Below the pieces are notes generated by a model. It searched no databases and was not told where the DNA came from. It was given only the letters and a program-made list of their open reading frames with translations. Below, in pieces: positions 18,970 to 30,171 of a stretch of DNA of 64,000 nucleotides. Within the stretch, counting starts at the first letter, position 1. Each line of letters begins with the position of its first letter. Source of the stretch: Lepisosteus oculatus (taxonomy: Eukaryota; Chordata; Actinopteri; Semionotiformes; Lepisosteidae); assembly GCF_040954835.1 (NCBI RefSeq), contig NW_027167685.1:1-64000 (forward strand), given 5' to 3'. The position numbers were made by a program, and so were the translations under genes.

Positions 18970-20384
18970 TTCTCTTCGGTCTCACCTGTTACCTTTTTCT
19001 TTTTCTTTTTCTTCTTACCAATTTCCTGCCAGCCATCCTCTGAATGAGCCTTCATCAGGGTGGCAGCAGTAAAAGCGTTCACAGAGTCCATTTCAAGGAA
19101 GGGGGTAGAGGGAGGGGTGGAGAGGTTCCAGCTGTCCCCATCGCCATGCTCTCCTTCCTCCTCGCTCGGGGAGAAAACAGAGTCATTTTTTCTTTTCCTC
19201 AAGTCCAGCTCCTGGGAGCACTGAGGGGAAAGGGGTGCAGCCGATGCACCAGTCTCCTCTTCCCCCTCACCCACCAGCTGCTGCAGATCCTCCGTGATGG
19301 ACTGGATGGAGGAGAGGAGGGCATCTGTAGCACTTGCAGAGTCTGAGAAAAGCAGCTCCGCTGAATCCTGGGTATCCTCGCTGGACCCGCTCCACCGGGG
19401 GGCCCCACACTGGCCCTCGTTCTGAGGAGCAGGAGTGGGGGAGGGGTCCTCGCTGTTCTCGGGGGTTTTCAAACCCTCGTGCTTGTCTGGTGCAGTCTGC
19501 GGTTGTGGGGGCGTAGTGGATTTCTCTTCCACCGGCCCCGGAGCCACAGCAGGACTGATCCTGGCTGGAGGCTGAGAGTCTTTGTCCAACAAGGGTTCTT
19601 TGTTTGACTTGTTGTTTGCTTTGGATTTTCGGGCCGGTTTGGCTGAAACAAGCACTGCCTCATCCTTTCTCATTTTGAGTTTATTGGCGTAGGCGTGAGG
19701 GCAGTTCTTAAAAACGTGTCCTTCCGAGCCACATAAATTGCACTTTGGCAGCATTGAACAGTCAGAGGCTAAATGTCCCTGTTTGCCACAGGTCTTGCAG
19801 CATTTCACAGTGCAGGACGATGCCAGGTGTCCCACAGCACCACAGCGCCGACACACCTTTGGTTGTCCCACATAAAACACATAGCCATTGCAGGCGCCCA
19901 GCCGGATTGTAGAGGGCAGGTGCCTTAAGCCTCCATTTACGCTGTCCGGTAGCAAGCGAACCTCGAATTTCCTTGCTCCTGTTTTTATACCATCAACATC
20001 TCTAACCTCAGTTCCATGGTGGACGGTGCAGTACTGGTTAAGCCAGGTGTGAATGTCCTCCGTCTTTGCCAGTTCCGAGAACATAACAACATGCACCGTT
20101 TTCCTCTCTCTCTGTGTCAGAGGCTGCAAGTTGATCTTCTCAAGTGCAGGAACTTTGCCTCTTTTTGCCTCAAACACATCCACGCATTGTTCAAACAGAG
20201 GATAGGTAGCAAATACAACCTCAAATGCTTTCTGACCTGGGAGAGCGAAGATGAAATCCAAGTGCCGAGGTTCAAAGCCAAGTTCCTTCTGTAACACTTT
20301 TCTGCTGAACTGCATACGATCCATGAAGAGGTCATCCAAGAGCTCAAAACGTACAGCATTCTTACGGGATCCAAAGGTTGCCAT
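18957..20384 (-). CDS. LINE ORF1 protein: three CCHC zinc knuckles, copy B
   Basis: This is the same protein as copy A, with the first ATG at 20384 in the context GAAATGG. The three CCHC knuckles and the lysine-rich C terminus are intact. A clear residue difference from copy A is APGPVEEK here against APGLVEEK there. A second difference lies upstream of the ATG and is untranslated under this start choice. Confidence 0.92.
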   Translation of the reverse strand: MATFGSRKNAVRFELLDDLFMDRMQFSRKVLQKELGFEPRHLDFIFALPGQKAFEVVFATYPLFEQCVDVFEAKRGKVPALEKINLQPLTQRERKTVHVVMFSELAKTEDIHTWLNQYCTVHHGTEVRDVDGIKTGARKFEVRLLPDSVNGGLRHLPSTIRLGACNGYVFYVGQPKVCRRCGAVGHLASSCTVKCCKTCGKQGHLASDCSMLPKCNLCGSEGHVFKNCPHAYANKLKMRKDEAVLVSAKPARKSKANNKSNKEPLLDKDSQPPARISPAVAPGPVEEKSTTPPQPQTAPDKHEGLKTPENSEDPSPTPAPQNEGQCGAPRWSGSSEDTQDSAELLFSDSASATDALLSSIQSITEDLQQLVGEGEEETGASAAPLSPQCSQELDLRKRKNDSVFSPSEEEGEHGDGDSWNLSTPPSTPFLEMDSVNAFTAATLMKAHSEDGWQEIGKKKKKKKKVTGETEEKCVL

Positions 20385-20452
20385 TTCAAAAACCACAAAT
20401 CGAACACTGCTTCCAACAAAAGAAAAACAATCCAACTACTCCACCTACAGGA

Positions 20453-20484
20453 TGATCAAGGTATCTCCCCTACCAGGTAAGTAT
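20453..20484 (-). pseudogene. U1 snRNA gene, 5' segment (nt 1-32), unit B
   Basis: U1 nt 1-32 as in unit A, with one extra substitution (GGTAGGGG where unit A has GGCAGGGG). The 5' splice-site-pairing ACTTACCT is intact. LINE copy B begins immediately after it. Confidence 0.92.
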
Positions 20485-20693
20485 GAGTTAAACAGGCCCC
20501 TGCAAGCGGCCCGCACCCACAGCACAAATCGCGCAGCCTAGGCCACCTCCTCGCCCCGCACGCCACCGCCTCCTGCTGGGCCCACTCTTTCACACACTCA
20601 CACGCCACACTAACACTCAAAAGTGTGGGCAAAACGAGAAAACGAGCGCGCCGTTTCCTACACATCTGCAGTCGCCGTTGCGCATTCGCAGCA

Positions 20694-20725
20694 TGTCCCG
20701 GGATGCAATTCGGCCTCATTTGCAT
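20694..20725 (-). promoter_or_regulatory. U1 distal sequence element: SPH-like site plus octamer, unit B
   Basis: The octamer ATTTGCAT at 20718-20725 lies 234 bp upstream of U1 nt 1. The adjacent CCCGGGATGCAATTC is the SPH/ZNF143-like part. Both are identical to unit A, so the enhancer has been kept although the U1 it drives is split. Confidence 0.7.
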
Positions 20726-21389
20726 AACTCCAGACCGGCAGATCGCCACGCAAGCTCGCGACGTGCGCCTGCCACACACCGAACAAACCTTTTCAGCAAT
20801 TTCCAAAAAACGGGCCTGCTCGCCTGCCCACAAGGCTCCGTCTCTTACCTGCTCTCCAGAGCCTGCTGCCTTCTGTGCTTTTCTCTCGGCACCGCTGCAG
20901 TGCACACAACTCCTGCAGCGGGAGGGGGGGAGAAAGTTCCCGCGCTCCGCCGCAGGGAAAGCTCGCTCCGTGCGCACACGTCCTTTCGATGCCAGTCCAA
21001 CAAGTGCTCCGCATTAGCTGCATCGGGGCTCCGGCGTGTCGCACCTCACCTCACCTCGCCCTACCCCCTCCTTGAATGTCTGCCGCTGGGCATGCCCCGC
21101 TCTCCTCCGCCTTATCTTATCGCGTGTGAGCACCGACAATGGCCACAATGCCGGGGAATGGCACCTGTAAAGTGTTAATTGGGGCACAGGAACAGCCCGT
21201 CTCGTCTCGGGGGGGCCGGCTTCAGAGACAATACAGCAAACACAGCGGGGCGGGGGAAGAAGACGACACCACACATGCGGGTACATTCAGCTCCGGCGGG
21301 AACGAGACATTTGTCGGTCTTTTCAAGTGCCGAGAGCCGAGCAATCCTTCACTTGTATCGTTTCTCCCCGGTGACTAGATCTGGCCCTG
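20726..21389. other. GC-rich spacer, unit B
   Basis: This is the counterpart of 6250-6914 with a few substitutions. No gene was recognised. Confidence 0.6.
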
Positions 21390-21757
21390 CGACTCTCGAC
21401 TGGGCTCACCCCCGGGGCAGCCCAGCAGGTGTGAGCATGTCCGGCACCCGGATAGGAGATTCCACCCCGGAAAAGCTCCGGTTGCTGCTGCTCCTGCAAG
21501 AGGTGTGACTGGGACCAGTAGGGAGCGCTCACCCTGCGGGCTGTGTGGCTCTCTTACGCCCCAGCCTCCTGATGGCGACACTCTGCTGCACAAACAGAGG
21601 TCAAACCGAGGTCCCGACCCTCCTTGGCCATTAGGAAACCCCAGGGCGTCTCTCAAAAAGAGACGCCGGGGGTGTCCCTCTGGTGTTAGTGCTCCCCTTT
21701 ACCCATCAGTCGGGGTCTCCTCCTAATCCCCGTCTCACCTGTAACAATCAATGACGA
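21390..21757 (+). repeat. 5S-derived SINE fragment, unit B
   Basis: This is the same SINE as at 6915-7300, but it lacks about 22 bp covering the GCGCCGTCCTTCGG part of the body. The difference is one of the few structural changes between the two units. Confidence 0.75.
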
Positions 21758-22272
21758 GGCCCCCCTGTCCGTGAGATTTAGTACTCGCGCAAGAGACCGG
21801 GGGCAGAGCGAGAACGCGGTCCCCCGCCCCCCACAAAGTGCGCGCTCCGGGTTCCCTCTCGGGGCCCTGCAACACAGCGGAAGGGCAGCGAGAAGGAGCC
21901 TCTTGCTCTGACGCCGCAAGGCCACAAGAGGGCGGAGGCGCCGCGCGCCCGGCCGACGTGTTGGACCGGTGCGCTTTACGTGCTGAAATAAACACGCGAA
22001 AGCCCCGAAATGTTTCCAGAGTGCTGTGCACTGGAGGTTTTTGTCTGGTGAAGACTTGCCTGGTGCTCCTCCGTGCAGATTGTTTGTCCTCCTCCAGTGC
22101 GGGACGAGCCAACACAAGGGAGCGCATTCGCCAACATCCAGGCACGCAATGCGATTTGGAAAGCAGCTCCTTTCCAAAGAGTTGCACACGAACGATCCTT
22201 CAGTCCCGCTCGGGGGGCACGGAAGCCCTGCCACACACAGCTTCAAGTAGCGAGTCAGGCGCCAGGGCTTTC
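21758..22272. other. Spacer upstream of 5S, unit B
   Basis: This is the counterpart of 7301-7815. It holds only chance open frames and no recognised gene. Confidence 0.6.
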
Positions 22273-22392
22273 GCTTACGGCCACACCACCCTGAACACGC
22301 CCGATCTCGTCTGATCTCGGAAGCTAAGCAGCGTCGGGCCTGGTTAGTACTTGGGTGGGAGACTGCCTGGGAATACCAGGTGCTGTAAGCTT
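22273..22392 (+). rRNA. 5S ribosomal RNA gene, complete
   Basis: This 120-nt gene runs from GCTTACGGCCACACCACCC to TGCTGTAAGCTT, followed by a T run (22391-22394) that ends Pol III transcription. The internal control region is present: box A-like AAGCTAAGCAG, the intermediate element, and box C around GGTTAGTACTTGGGTGGGAG. It differs from its array neighbours at TTGGGTGGG (others TTGGATGGG), a change within box C. It is the only uninterrupted 5S gene in the window. Its product is a structural RNA of the large ribosomal subunit. Confidence 0.97.
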
Positions 22393-23027
22393 TTGCTCTC
22401 CCGGCCAGCAGGGGTCGCCGTTGGTGCCGTAGGCTTTGGGAGGAAAACCTGCAGGATGGAAAGGTGATCTATAGCCTCATCTCTAGAGATGTTTTGTTGC
22501 TGTGGCATGTGTGTGACCCATATTCAAAAAAAAAAACCCGTCTGTAAAACGAATATCGAAGCTGCCTCTAAATCTGCAAATGAAGATGAGTCGATAAACC
22601 ACTCGTTTTTCGTATAACTAGACATATATTCATTTGTTACCGATTTCATTCATTGAGCACGGATACAATAGAGGTACAGCCATTCACTGTTTGACATGTC
22701 TGCACTGGTACAGAACCGAGCAATCAGAAAACGGGTGAAACTGTCTTTAGACTCAGCATACAGTACCGAGGCCCCCCATGACCAAATAAAGGCTAACCTC
22801 GATAATCAGCCTAAAGAACGCAGACTACAGCAAAACGACTGACTTTGAAAAGGGAATGAACGTCCGGAAGGAGTAGTGGAACTAGCTTGAGATGCTTCTC
22901 CGGACCCCTAACTAAAAGCCAGCGAGAACCAGCAGCGGCGTCCACTCCTGTCGAACCGGGATCCTTCCGCAGCCACGCAGCTCGTGGTGTCCTAACCCTC
23001 CCGTATCTGATTTTGGACCAAGCACAT
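22393..23027. other. 5S-U1 intergenic spacer, unit C
   Basis: This is the third copy of the spacer seen at 66-700, including the U1 3' box sequence near 23006-23019. No gene was recognised. Confidence 0.75.
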
Positions 23028-23075
23028 CAGGGGAGAGCGCGAGTGAGTCCCCCACTTCTAGAAATTATGCAGTCG
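23028..23075 (-). pseudogene. U1 snRNA gene, last 48 nt, unit C
   Basis: On the minus strand, CGACTGCATAATTTC through to CCCCTG corresponds to U1 nt 117-164. Several substitutions surround the Sm-site region (AATTTCTAG) and stem-loop IV, so this copy is more decayed than those in units A and B. It stops abruptly at 23075, where retroviral sequence begins. Confidence 0.88.
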
Positions 23076-23990
23076 TTCTGAGGGCTACCATCTCATCATT
23101 AACAGCCTTCAGACTAGATGAGATAGAATTTGCTAATTCTTCTAAAGTCGAGGCCATTTGAATTAACTCTCGACTCAGAAAGTTCATGCCGGCTTGTGGA
23201 AATATTATACCTAAATAATATTTCCAATCAGCCAATTTTCTTTGTGGTCTGTGGTTAGGTCCGAAGGGGCTGTGGGTTTGAACACGGATATGAGGAACCA
23301 CATATCCTAAATAACATGAGCCAGACCACTGGGCTGGCAACCATGGGTAGGCTCGTTTTCCACAACTGAAATATGTTCCGTTTGGCGCTCCCCATGCCTC
23401 TGAAAATAAGAAGCTTATACCAAATTGTGGGGTGTGCCGATCCCATCCTGGAATTTGGAAGGTAGAGGTGGATATATTTGCAGCGATGGTAAGGTTGCAA
23501 CGACTCCATCCAACCAAGTGCAGACCATTAGTGTGCTGAAAACATATGTTTCCCTCACGTTCCTTATTTAGAGTCAGGTATGGTGGTGTATGGCTTCTGT
23601 TATATTTAGGAGCGTAAGAGCCTGTGAAACTCGTGGGCTCTAAGCCTCGCTCCTGTAGATATTGTAATGTTGTGCAGGTTAAAGTCGTGTTATGGCAACC
23701 CCCATAGTTTGTCATATAAAATCTCCTAAATTATCCCTCCAAATGATCATGCCTATGACTTCCTCGAGACGCCAAGGAATGGCCCCCATAGGAAGTCCTT
23801 CCTGTACATATTTGGGTAATGCGGCACACACCCAGCAGGCACTTTGGTTGGTTTTCTTAGCTGTCAGATAGGAGACGCCTAAAAAGGAATTAATTCCATG
23901 TTCTCCTTTGTGGGAGAGATGATCATTAATCCCTGCGGAACATAGTCCTACAGCAACAATTATCGTTATTGACAGAAATGATTTCATTCT
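23076..23990 (-). pseudogene. ERV-C env region, N-terminal part (fossil)
   Basis: The region starts with a signal-peptide-like stretch (MKSFLSITIIVAVGLCSAG). It has a CxxC motif (ACWVCAALP), as in surface subunits of gamma-type envelopes, and several N-glycosylation motifs. The position downstream of integrase fits env. The rest of the envelope is absent. Confidence 0.75.
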
Positions 23991-26900
23991 GAGTCTGTAA
24001 ATGGGGATGAGGCTCGTCGGCAGTGTGACGCGTGGATCCAGCGATCTTTTCCTTCCACTCGAACCGCAGACTCAGTTGTCAACAGGATCTGGTAGGGTCC
24101 GTCCCACCTGGGCTGGAGAACCTGTGAAGGAAATTTCCTGATCCACACCCACTCTCCTGGGATGAGGTCGTGCCCTCCTTCAGGTGGTGGTCCCCACGCC
24201 TCCAGGACCTGCTCGCGGGCTCCTTGGGTGGCCTCTGTCAGCAACTTGCAATACTGTAACAGAGAATCAGTTAGTATACTCAAGCCTACTCTGTCATGTC
24301 CTGGAGAGTCACTCAGTCTCATGGGACGCCCCGTGATCACCTCAAACGGGCTCAGCCCCACTATTCGATTTGTCCCAGCCCGGATGCTGCACAGTACGGC
24401 GGGCAATGCATCCACCCAGGGGATCCCTCCCAGGTGGTACTTTGTCAATTTAGCTTTCAAAGTCCGGTTCACCCGTTCCACCATGCCGGAGGACTGCGGG
24501 TGATGAGGGCAATGCAGGTCCCATTTGATCCCTAGTAGGTCTGCCACCACCTGACACACTTTTCCAGTAAAATGTGTGCCCTGGTCTGAGTCTATGCGAC
24601 ACGGGAGTCCCCATCGGGGAATTACTTCTGTCACGAGATATTTGGCAGTTGTCTGCGCAGTCTCTCGTTTGACAGGGACAGCCTCCACCCATCTAGAAAA
24701 CTGGTCCACCATCACTAGGAGACCTGTTTTCCCTTTACAGGGTGGCAGTGAACAATAGTCTATTTGCCAGTGTCTAAAGGGCCCCTCGGGTGCAGGACGT
24801 CGAAGATTAGGAGCCCGAACCGGCGGTGCTCCAGAGGCTTTTTGGCACTCGCCACAGCGTTGTACCACATCAGCTGCGAAGGGTTTCACGCCTGTGGTAC
24901 AACGCCTGTGCCCACCCAGCTCTGAGCAAAGTGTCGAGTCATTTGGCTAACACCTGGGTGCCCTGTGGAGTGTATTTGCTGTGCCAGGTAGGGCATTAGT
25001 TGCTTGGGACAGGCGGGTCTGCCTGTACGCTGGCACCTCCAGGTCCCATCCTTCTGCAGCCCCACATTGCGTTCCATCCAGGTCCATTTCTCAATCCTTA
25101 GGGCCTGGGCCTGGAGCTCGCTGAGCTGTTCCGTCCGGAGTGCCTGTATGTTCACTGTGCAAACTGAAATAATCTGAAGAGGTTTTTCTATAGCCCACTC
25201 CTCCCATTGCCCCAGGGCAGCTTGATGTGCTGTCCAGTCTGCCAGCTTATTGCCCCTGGCCTCGGGAGTGTCCTCTCTGCTGTGGCCCTTACATTTGACT
25301 ACAGCTACCTGCTTTGGGAGTTGGAGAGCCGCAAGCAGCTCAGACACCAGATCTGCATTCTTTACCGGAGTGCCAGCAGAGGTTAAAAAATCCCTATTAC
25401 TCCATAACCTTCCAAAGTCATGGCATACTCCAAATGCGTATCGTGAGTCTGTGTATATTATGGTGGTCTTGCCTTTTGCTAATTTACAGGCTTCCACCAA
25501 AGCTTTCAGTTCAGCTCACTGTGCTGACGTGGGTACCTCAAATCTTCCCCCACATTGGATATCATGTTCTGTAGTCACAGCCCAACCCGCTTTCCTCTCC
25601 CCACTAGAATTTGTGAATTAAGTTCCATCAGTGAAGAGGATGAGGTCTTCATTCCTTAGTGGTTGCTCGGCTATTTTGATGCCCTCATCTTCTCCCATTG
25701 CCCAAACATCACAGCTGTGTTCTAACATGTAGGCTTCTGATGGGTCAGGTAACAATGTGGCTGGATTTAGAGCTCCTTCACGTTCAATGGTAATATTTGG
25801 AGCCTCTAACAAGACCTGCCACTTGCTCCATCGTATCGCATTAACCTGACTGACCCGATTCAGGGACATGAGGGTGTGTACCGCATGTGGGCATCGAACA
25901 ATCAGTTGTTGATCTAGTACTATGTTATTGACTGCCTGTACTGCTAGACAGACGGCCTGAACGGCTCGTAGACATGGACCCCAGCCCCTGGCTACCTCGT
26001 CCAAGGATCCAGAGTAATACCCTACCGGGCGGTACCTACCCCCATGTTCCTGTGTTAGTACAGCTGTCCAAAATCCATTCTTTTCACTTACGTAGAGGTA
26101 GAATGGTTGATCTGTCTGAGGAAACCCCAATGCAGGAGCCTGTAACAGAGCTTGTTTTAAATCATTAAAAGCATGTTCAGCTTCAGGACTCCAAGCAATA
26201 GGATCAAGGGACCTCCCTCCCCCCTTTAATAGGTCTGTAAGTGGTTTGGCCCTTTCAGAAAAAGCATCAACCCAATTTCTATTGAAATTGCACAGAGATG
26301 ATCGGAGCTCTCTCACCGTATTGGGACTAGGGTGTGTTCGGATTGCCTAGGCCCGATCTTCTGTCAATTCCCTTTTTCCCTGACTAATCTTTTGTCCCAA
26401 GTAAATTACGGTGTCTAGGCATAACTGTGCTTTGCTATAACTAGCCTTGTGTCCTTTTTTAACCAGTTGGTTGAGAATAATTTGGAGGTCCTTCTTGTGG
26501 GTTTCCTCGTCAGGAGACGCGATTAAAATATCATCCACATATTGGATAACGACGGAGGACACTTGAGGCAGCTCCCGGAGATGCCTCCGAAGTGCCATGT
26601 GATACACGGTGGGGCTGTTATGAAACCCCTGTGGTAACCTGGTCCAAGTATATTGTTCTCCATCTACAACAAAAGCGAACCAATCTTGTAACTCTGGGTG
26701 TAGAGGAACAGACCAGAACCCATTAGCCATGTCAATTACTGAAAACACCTGGTGCTCAGGGGTCAGTAGTTGAAAAATAGCAGAGGGGTCTGCTACCAAG
26801 GGGGTGAGACGGTTGATGTGTTGATTAGCTTTTGAGTAATCAACTGTGAATCGCCATGCTCCGCTGGCTTTCTTTACGGGCCATATTGGACTGTTGCTTG

Positions 26901-27480
26901 TACTGTGTGTTTTTCGTACAATGCCTTGAGTCAATAGTTTTTGTATTACTGGTCGAACCCCTTCCTCCGCCTCTTTGTTGATTTTATATGGCTTTGTGTA
27001 TGGCGGGGATTTCCCAGTAAATGTGGCGGGTTCCATATCCAGAAGCCCGCATTCGTCCTTATCCATAGTCCAAATTGAATGCCCTTTTAGTTCGTCTTTT
27101 TGGAGGGACCAGATGTTTACCTCCACCCTCTCCTCATGTATGGTTAATGTAACCCCTTGTAGGTATTTCAGAGCATCCCATCCCAACAGATCTGGGGTAG
27201 ATCCTACCCACATGACAGCATTAAATGTTACCTCCCCATCTCCTAGTCTAATCTTGAGTTTTTGAGTTTCTCTGAGTGTTATTCGATTACCCCCTACACC
27301 AGTGGCCTCCAGCTCCCTCCCTGTGAACATGACACCACACCGTTTGGCTGACTGTTCAGATAAACACGATAATTGAGCCCCAGTGTCCCATAAAAGTGAC
27401 ATTTGAATCCCATTAATCGTGCATTGTAATTTGAGCTCTTTTTCACTCAGTTCCTGAGATAGGCGTAGGGAGGCCACTAG
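23984..27480 (-). pseudogene. ERV-C pro-pol region (fossil)
   Basis: In order from the 5' end, the aspartic protease shows LLWDTGAQLSCLS. The reverse transcriptase shows LPQGFHNSPTVY and YVDDILIAS. RNase H shows FTDGT and KCKGHSRED. Integrase has a zinc-binding N terminus near HSTGHPG and a catalytic core with QIDYCSLP, SDQGTHF and HPQSSGMVERVNR. A C-terminal part follows with WDGPYQILL. It is readable across its length but broken. Confidence 0.9.
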
Positions 27481-27488
27481 GGGGAGTC

Positions 27489-29042
27489 CTAGTTTAAAAG
27501 CTCCCTGATAGCGCGTTTGTCTGCTTCGCTCAAATCCTGTAATTGTGACAACAGGTTTTTTTGCCCCTCTCGATTTGAGGGATTGAAAGGGGGATCTCGG
27601 TATCTTCCAATCCTGCCCTCACTGGCTAATCGCTTTTTGCAATTCTTTTGCCAATGTCCGAAATTTTTACAATAATGGCACCGAGTTGTAATTTCGCCTT
27701 TTGGATTTAGTCGGGTGTCAGGGCCAGCTCCACCCTTCAGTATGGGGGGTGTCCACCCTGTTTGTATTGCCCGCACCTTAGCATACATATTTCTCTCGAT
27801 TTGCCGTGCCATTTTAACTATTTCCTCAAATTGTTTAGTCGTATCTTGCCCTATTTCGGGCTCTTTTAACTGAAGGGCTTTGGCTATATCAGGCTTAAGA
27901 CCGCCCAAATAAATTTGTTTAATCACAGCAGAGGCGTCGCTATTCACATCATCTTCGTCACTTAGTCCTGAGCATTCCAGCCAGAGTGTGACGAAGCGGT
28001 CAGTGAAGTCAGCCACATCCTCGCTTTCTTTTTGCTGACGCGCAGATATCTTTTTCCAATCTGTCTTTGGTGGATAATTTTGTTTAAGCCATCGCCAAAC
28101 CCATTCCCATCGCCCTCCCCTGCCGTTATCCTCACACAATTGTTTAAGTTCTCCGACACGCTTTTCCCCTGTCCTTCTGAGGATCATAGCGGCAGTCAGG
28201 GGGGAGATACCATAAGTATCTTTTAATTCCTGAAGCGCACTCCAGGTTCGCTGCATCCCTAATTTTGTGTGCGGTACTTCTCTAGCCCACCGGTCAATAT
28301 CCTCCGGTTTTGGATTTGATCGTATTGGGGATTCAGGGAAGGTAGGTGCGAGAACGGACCCCCTCGGCGGGGTGCGAGACGGAGCTAGAGTGGCGCTGTC
28401 ATCAACGGCGCCAGCCCCTGCTACATCAAGTCCTTTCCTACTTCGAGTGAGAGTACAGACCTACGGGCGCCCTCCCTCTAACAGGGGAGACTCTGATCCG
28501 TCTTTATCACACTCATACCAAGTGTTATCCCAATCCGACCCCCCATCTCCATATGGCCACTGTGGGAATTGATCCCAATTATTTTCGTTTCCTGCCTGTT
28601 TGTTCCCCTGTGGGAGAGCAGGATATAACTTAGTCGCCGGCTGTAGCACATTAACCAGTGCAGCGTGACCAGGAGTTAATTCCTTCTTTAGTTTCTCATT
28701 CTCCTGTACTCCCTCTTTTAGCTTTTTTTCTAGTACCTCTTTTGCCGCAAATAAATTATCTTTCCTCTCATTTAACGCTTTTATTTTTTCTGTGAACTCC
28801 TTCTCTTTTTTATCCCATTCTGATTTCTCCTTCATGCTAATCTGCCACCTCAGGTGTCGGCCGATCACCAGGGCTGCAGCTAAATCTTTGTTTTTGTTCC
28901 AATGTTCATACGCTTTTTTACAGGCATCTTCGCCCCAAACTCCTTCTGACAGACTCAGCTTCTTCCTATATTTCTCTTCCCTTTCAGTCAATTTACACTT
29001 TTCCGATATGTAATCAGATACTTCCACCACTTTCTCAAACAC
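27489..29042 (-). pseudogene. ERV-C gag region (fossil)
   Basis: The upstream part is a charged, coiled-coil-like matrix-side segment rich in Lys and Glu (for example KEKEFTEKIKALNERKDNL). The downstream part is capsid-like (ESEDVADFTDRFVTLWLE, IKQIYLGGLKPDIAKAL) and ends in one CCHC nucleocapsid knuckle, CHYCKNFGHWQKNC. In many retroviruses gag and pol are linked by read-through or frameshift; which applied here is not claimed. Confidence 0.85.
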
Positions 29043-30149
29043 CCAATTAGCACACGTTTGGTTTCTTTAAGATTTACTTTTGTCGTGTGTGAGGTAACAG
29101 CTCATTCAGTAGGGGGATGTTTTCACTTGGAAAAACCTGTGCATTACTGCACTCATTCAGCTAAGGGCGTCTGTTACCTCCAGATCTAAATGCCTCTCCG
29201 AGACTTTAGAGAGGGCTTACACCGCACTGTTCACAGGTAAGAAACGAGACCTCGAAAACCCCCTTTCTTGATCAGTAATTCACCATCCCCAGAACGCCAG
29301 CATCGCTGCTTTTGCCCCGGGGTGGACTTACGCACTGAGCTCAATCAGGGCGATTCTCGGGTCTCAACGTCCTTTAAATCCTGCTACTTAATGCTTTGCT
29401 CTTTTATTATGAGGTGTGTTTATGTTAGTGTCGTGCGTGTGTATATGTATTTCACAAACAAGGAAAACACCAAAAACATACATACATATATATATATATC
29501 TCTTCTACTCCTGTTTCCTTTAAAACAAAAAAACCACGCCACGCCAATCTGTGCACAATCAAGGCGTAGCTAATCTCAGGACCCCGGGCGCAATTAAGGC
29601 CCACACCAATCCTGGATTATACGTGCATTTAATGCACCACTCCAGAACCCCGGGCGCAATTAAGGCCCACACCGATCCCGAGCCACAGAACTCCGGGCGC
29701 AATTAAGGCCCACACCGATCCTGAGCCTCAGAACTCCGGGCGCAATTAAGGCCCAAACCAGTTCTGACCTTCAGAACTCCGGGCGCAATTAAGGCCCACA
29801 CCAGTCCTGAACTTCACGGTAAGGGTCCAAAACCCGTTCAAAAACTCCACGCGCAATTAAGGCATATACCAGCTTCGAACGCCTGTACACAATACCGCGG
29901 AACCCCTGCCAGACCAAATTCTGGGCTTACAGCAAACAACCCATTACATACACCGGTGTCTTCCCCGGGCCAGAGGAATTCAGAAACTCACGTTTACTCC
30001 GTCATCTCGGGCGATTCTCGCAGGGAGCAGAGATTTCCCAATCGGTCAGAGAGAGTCAGGACTTTTAAATAAAAGAGGAGTCCTTACCTCTTAGTTATGT
30101 GCGCGCTGACCATCTCTCCTGCCGATGGGAAGTTCTGCGCCTTCTGGAG
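29043..30149 (-). other. ERV-C leader region
   Basis: A leader of over 1 kb runs between the primer site and gag. It contains the 43-bp minisatellite (29580-29880), a TA/CA-rich run near 29475-29500 and no recognised coding content. Confidence 0.65.
29580..29880. repeat. 43-bp-period minisatellite in the ERV-C leader
   Basis: The core GGGCGCAATTAAGGCCC occurs at about 29586, 29652, 29695, 29738 and 29781, with a degenerate copy near 29850. Three consecutive intervals are 43 bp. The variable part reads CACACCRATCCTGAGCC and similar. Confidence 0.9.
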
Positions 30150-30167
30150 CATCCGCCGACTACGCCA
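30150..30167 (-). other. ERV-C primer-binding site (tRNA-Ser type)
   Basis: On the minus strand, TGGCGTAGTCGGC begins 4 nt inside the LTR edge and is the exact complement of the end of vertebrate tRNA-Ser (GCCGACTACG plus CCA). The next bases match after a one-base gap. Confidence 0.75.
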
Positions 30168-30171
30168 AATT

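Larger units (their letters stand above)
15308..20452 (-). mobile_element. Tx1-like LINE inserted in U1 snRNA, copy B
   Basis: This second full-length LINE copy sits at the identical U1 position. It differs from copy A by scattered substitutions and by small indels at the 3' tail: the terminal AATCG-type repeat is one unit shorter, and the first base after U1 nt 32 differs. ORF1 and ORF2 are both open. The flanking U1 and 5S sequence is also near-identical, so tandem duplication of the whole unit is the simplest origin, rather than an independent insertion. Confidence 0.93.

Noticed and set aside
29580-29880. CRISPR-like regular repeats
   Set aside because: The repeats are a vertebrate minisatellite in a retroviral leader. 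Neighbouring units are directly tandem without unique spacers and there are no cas genes.
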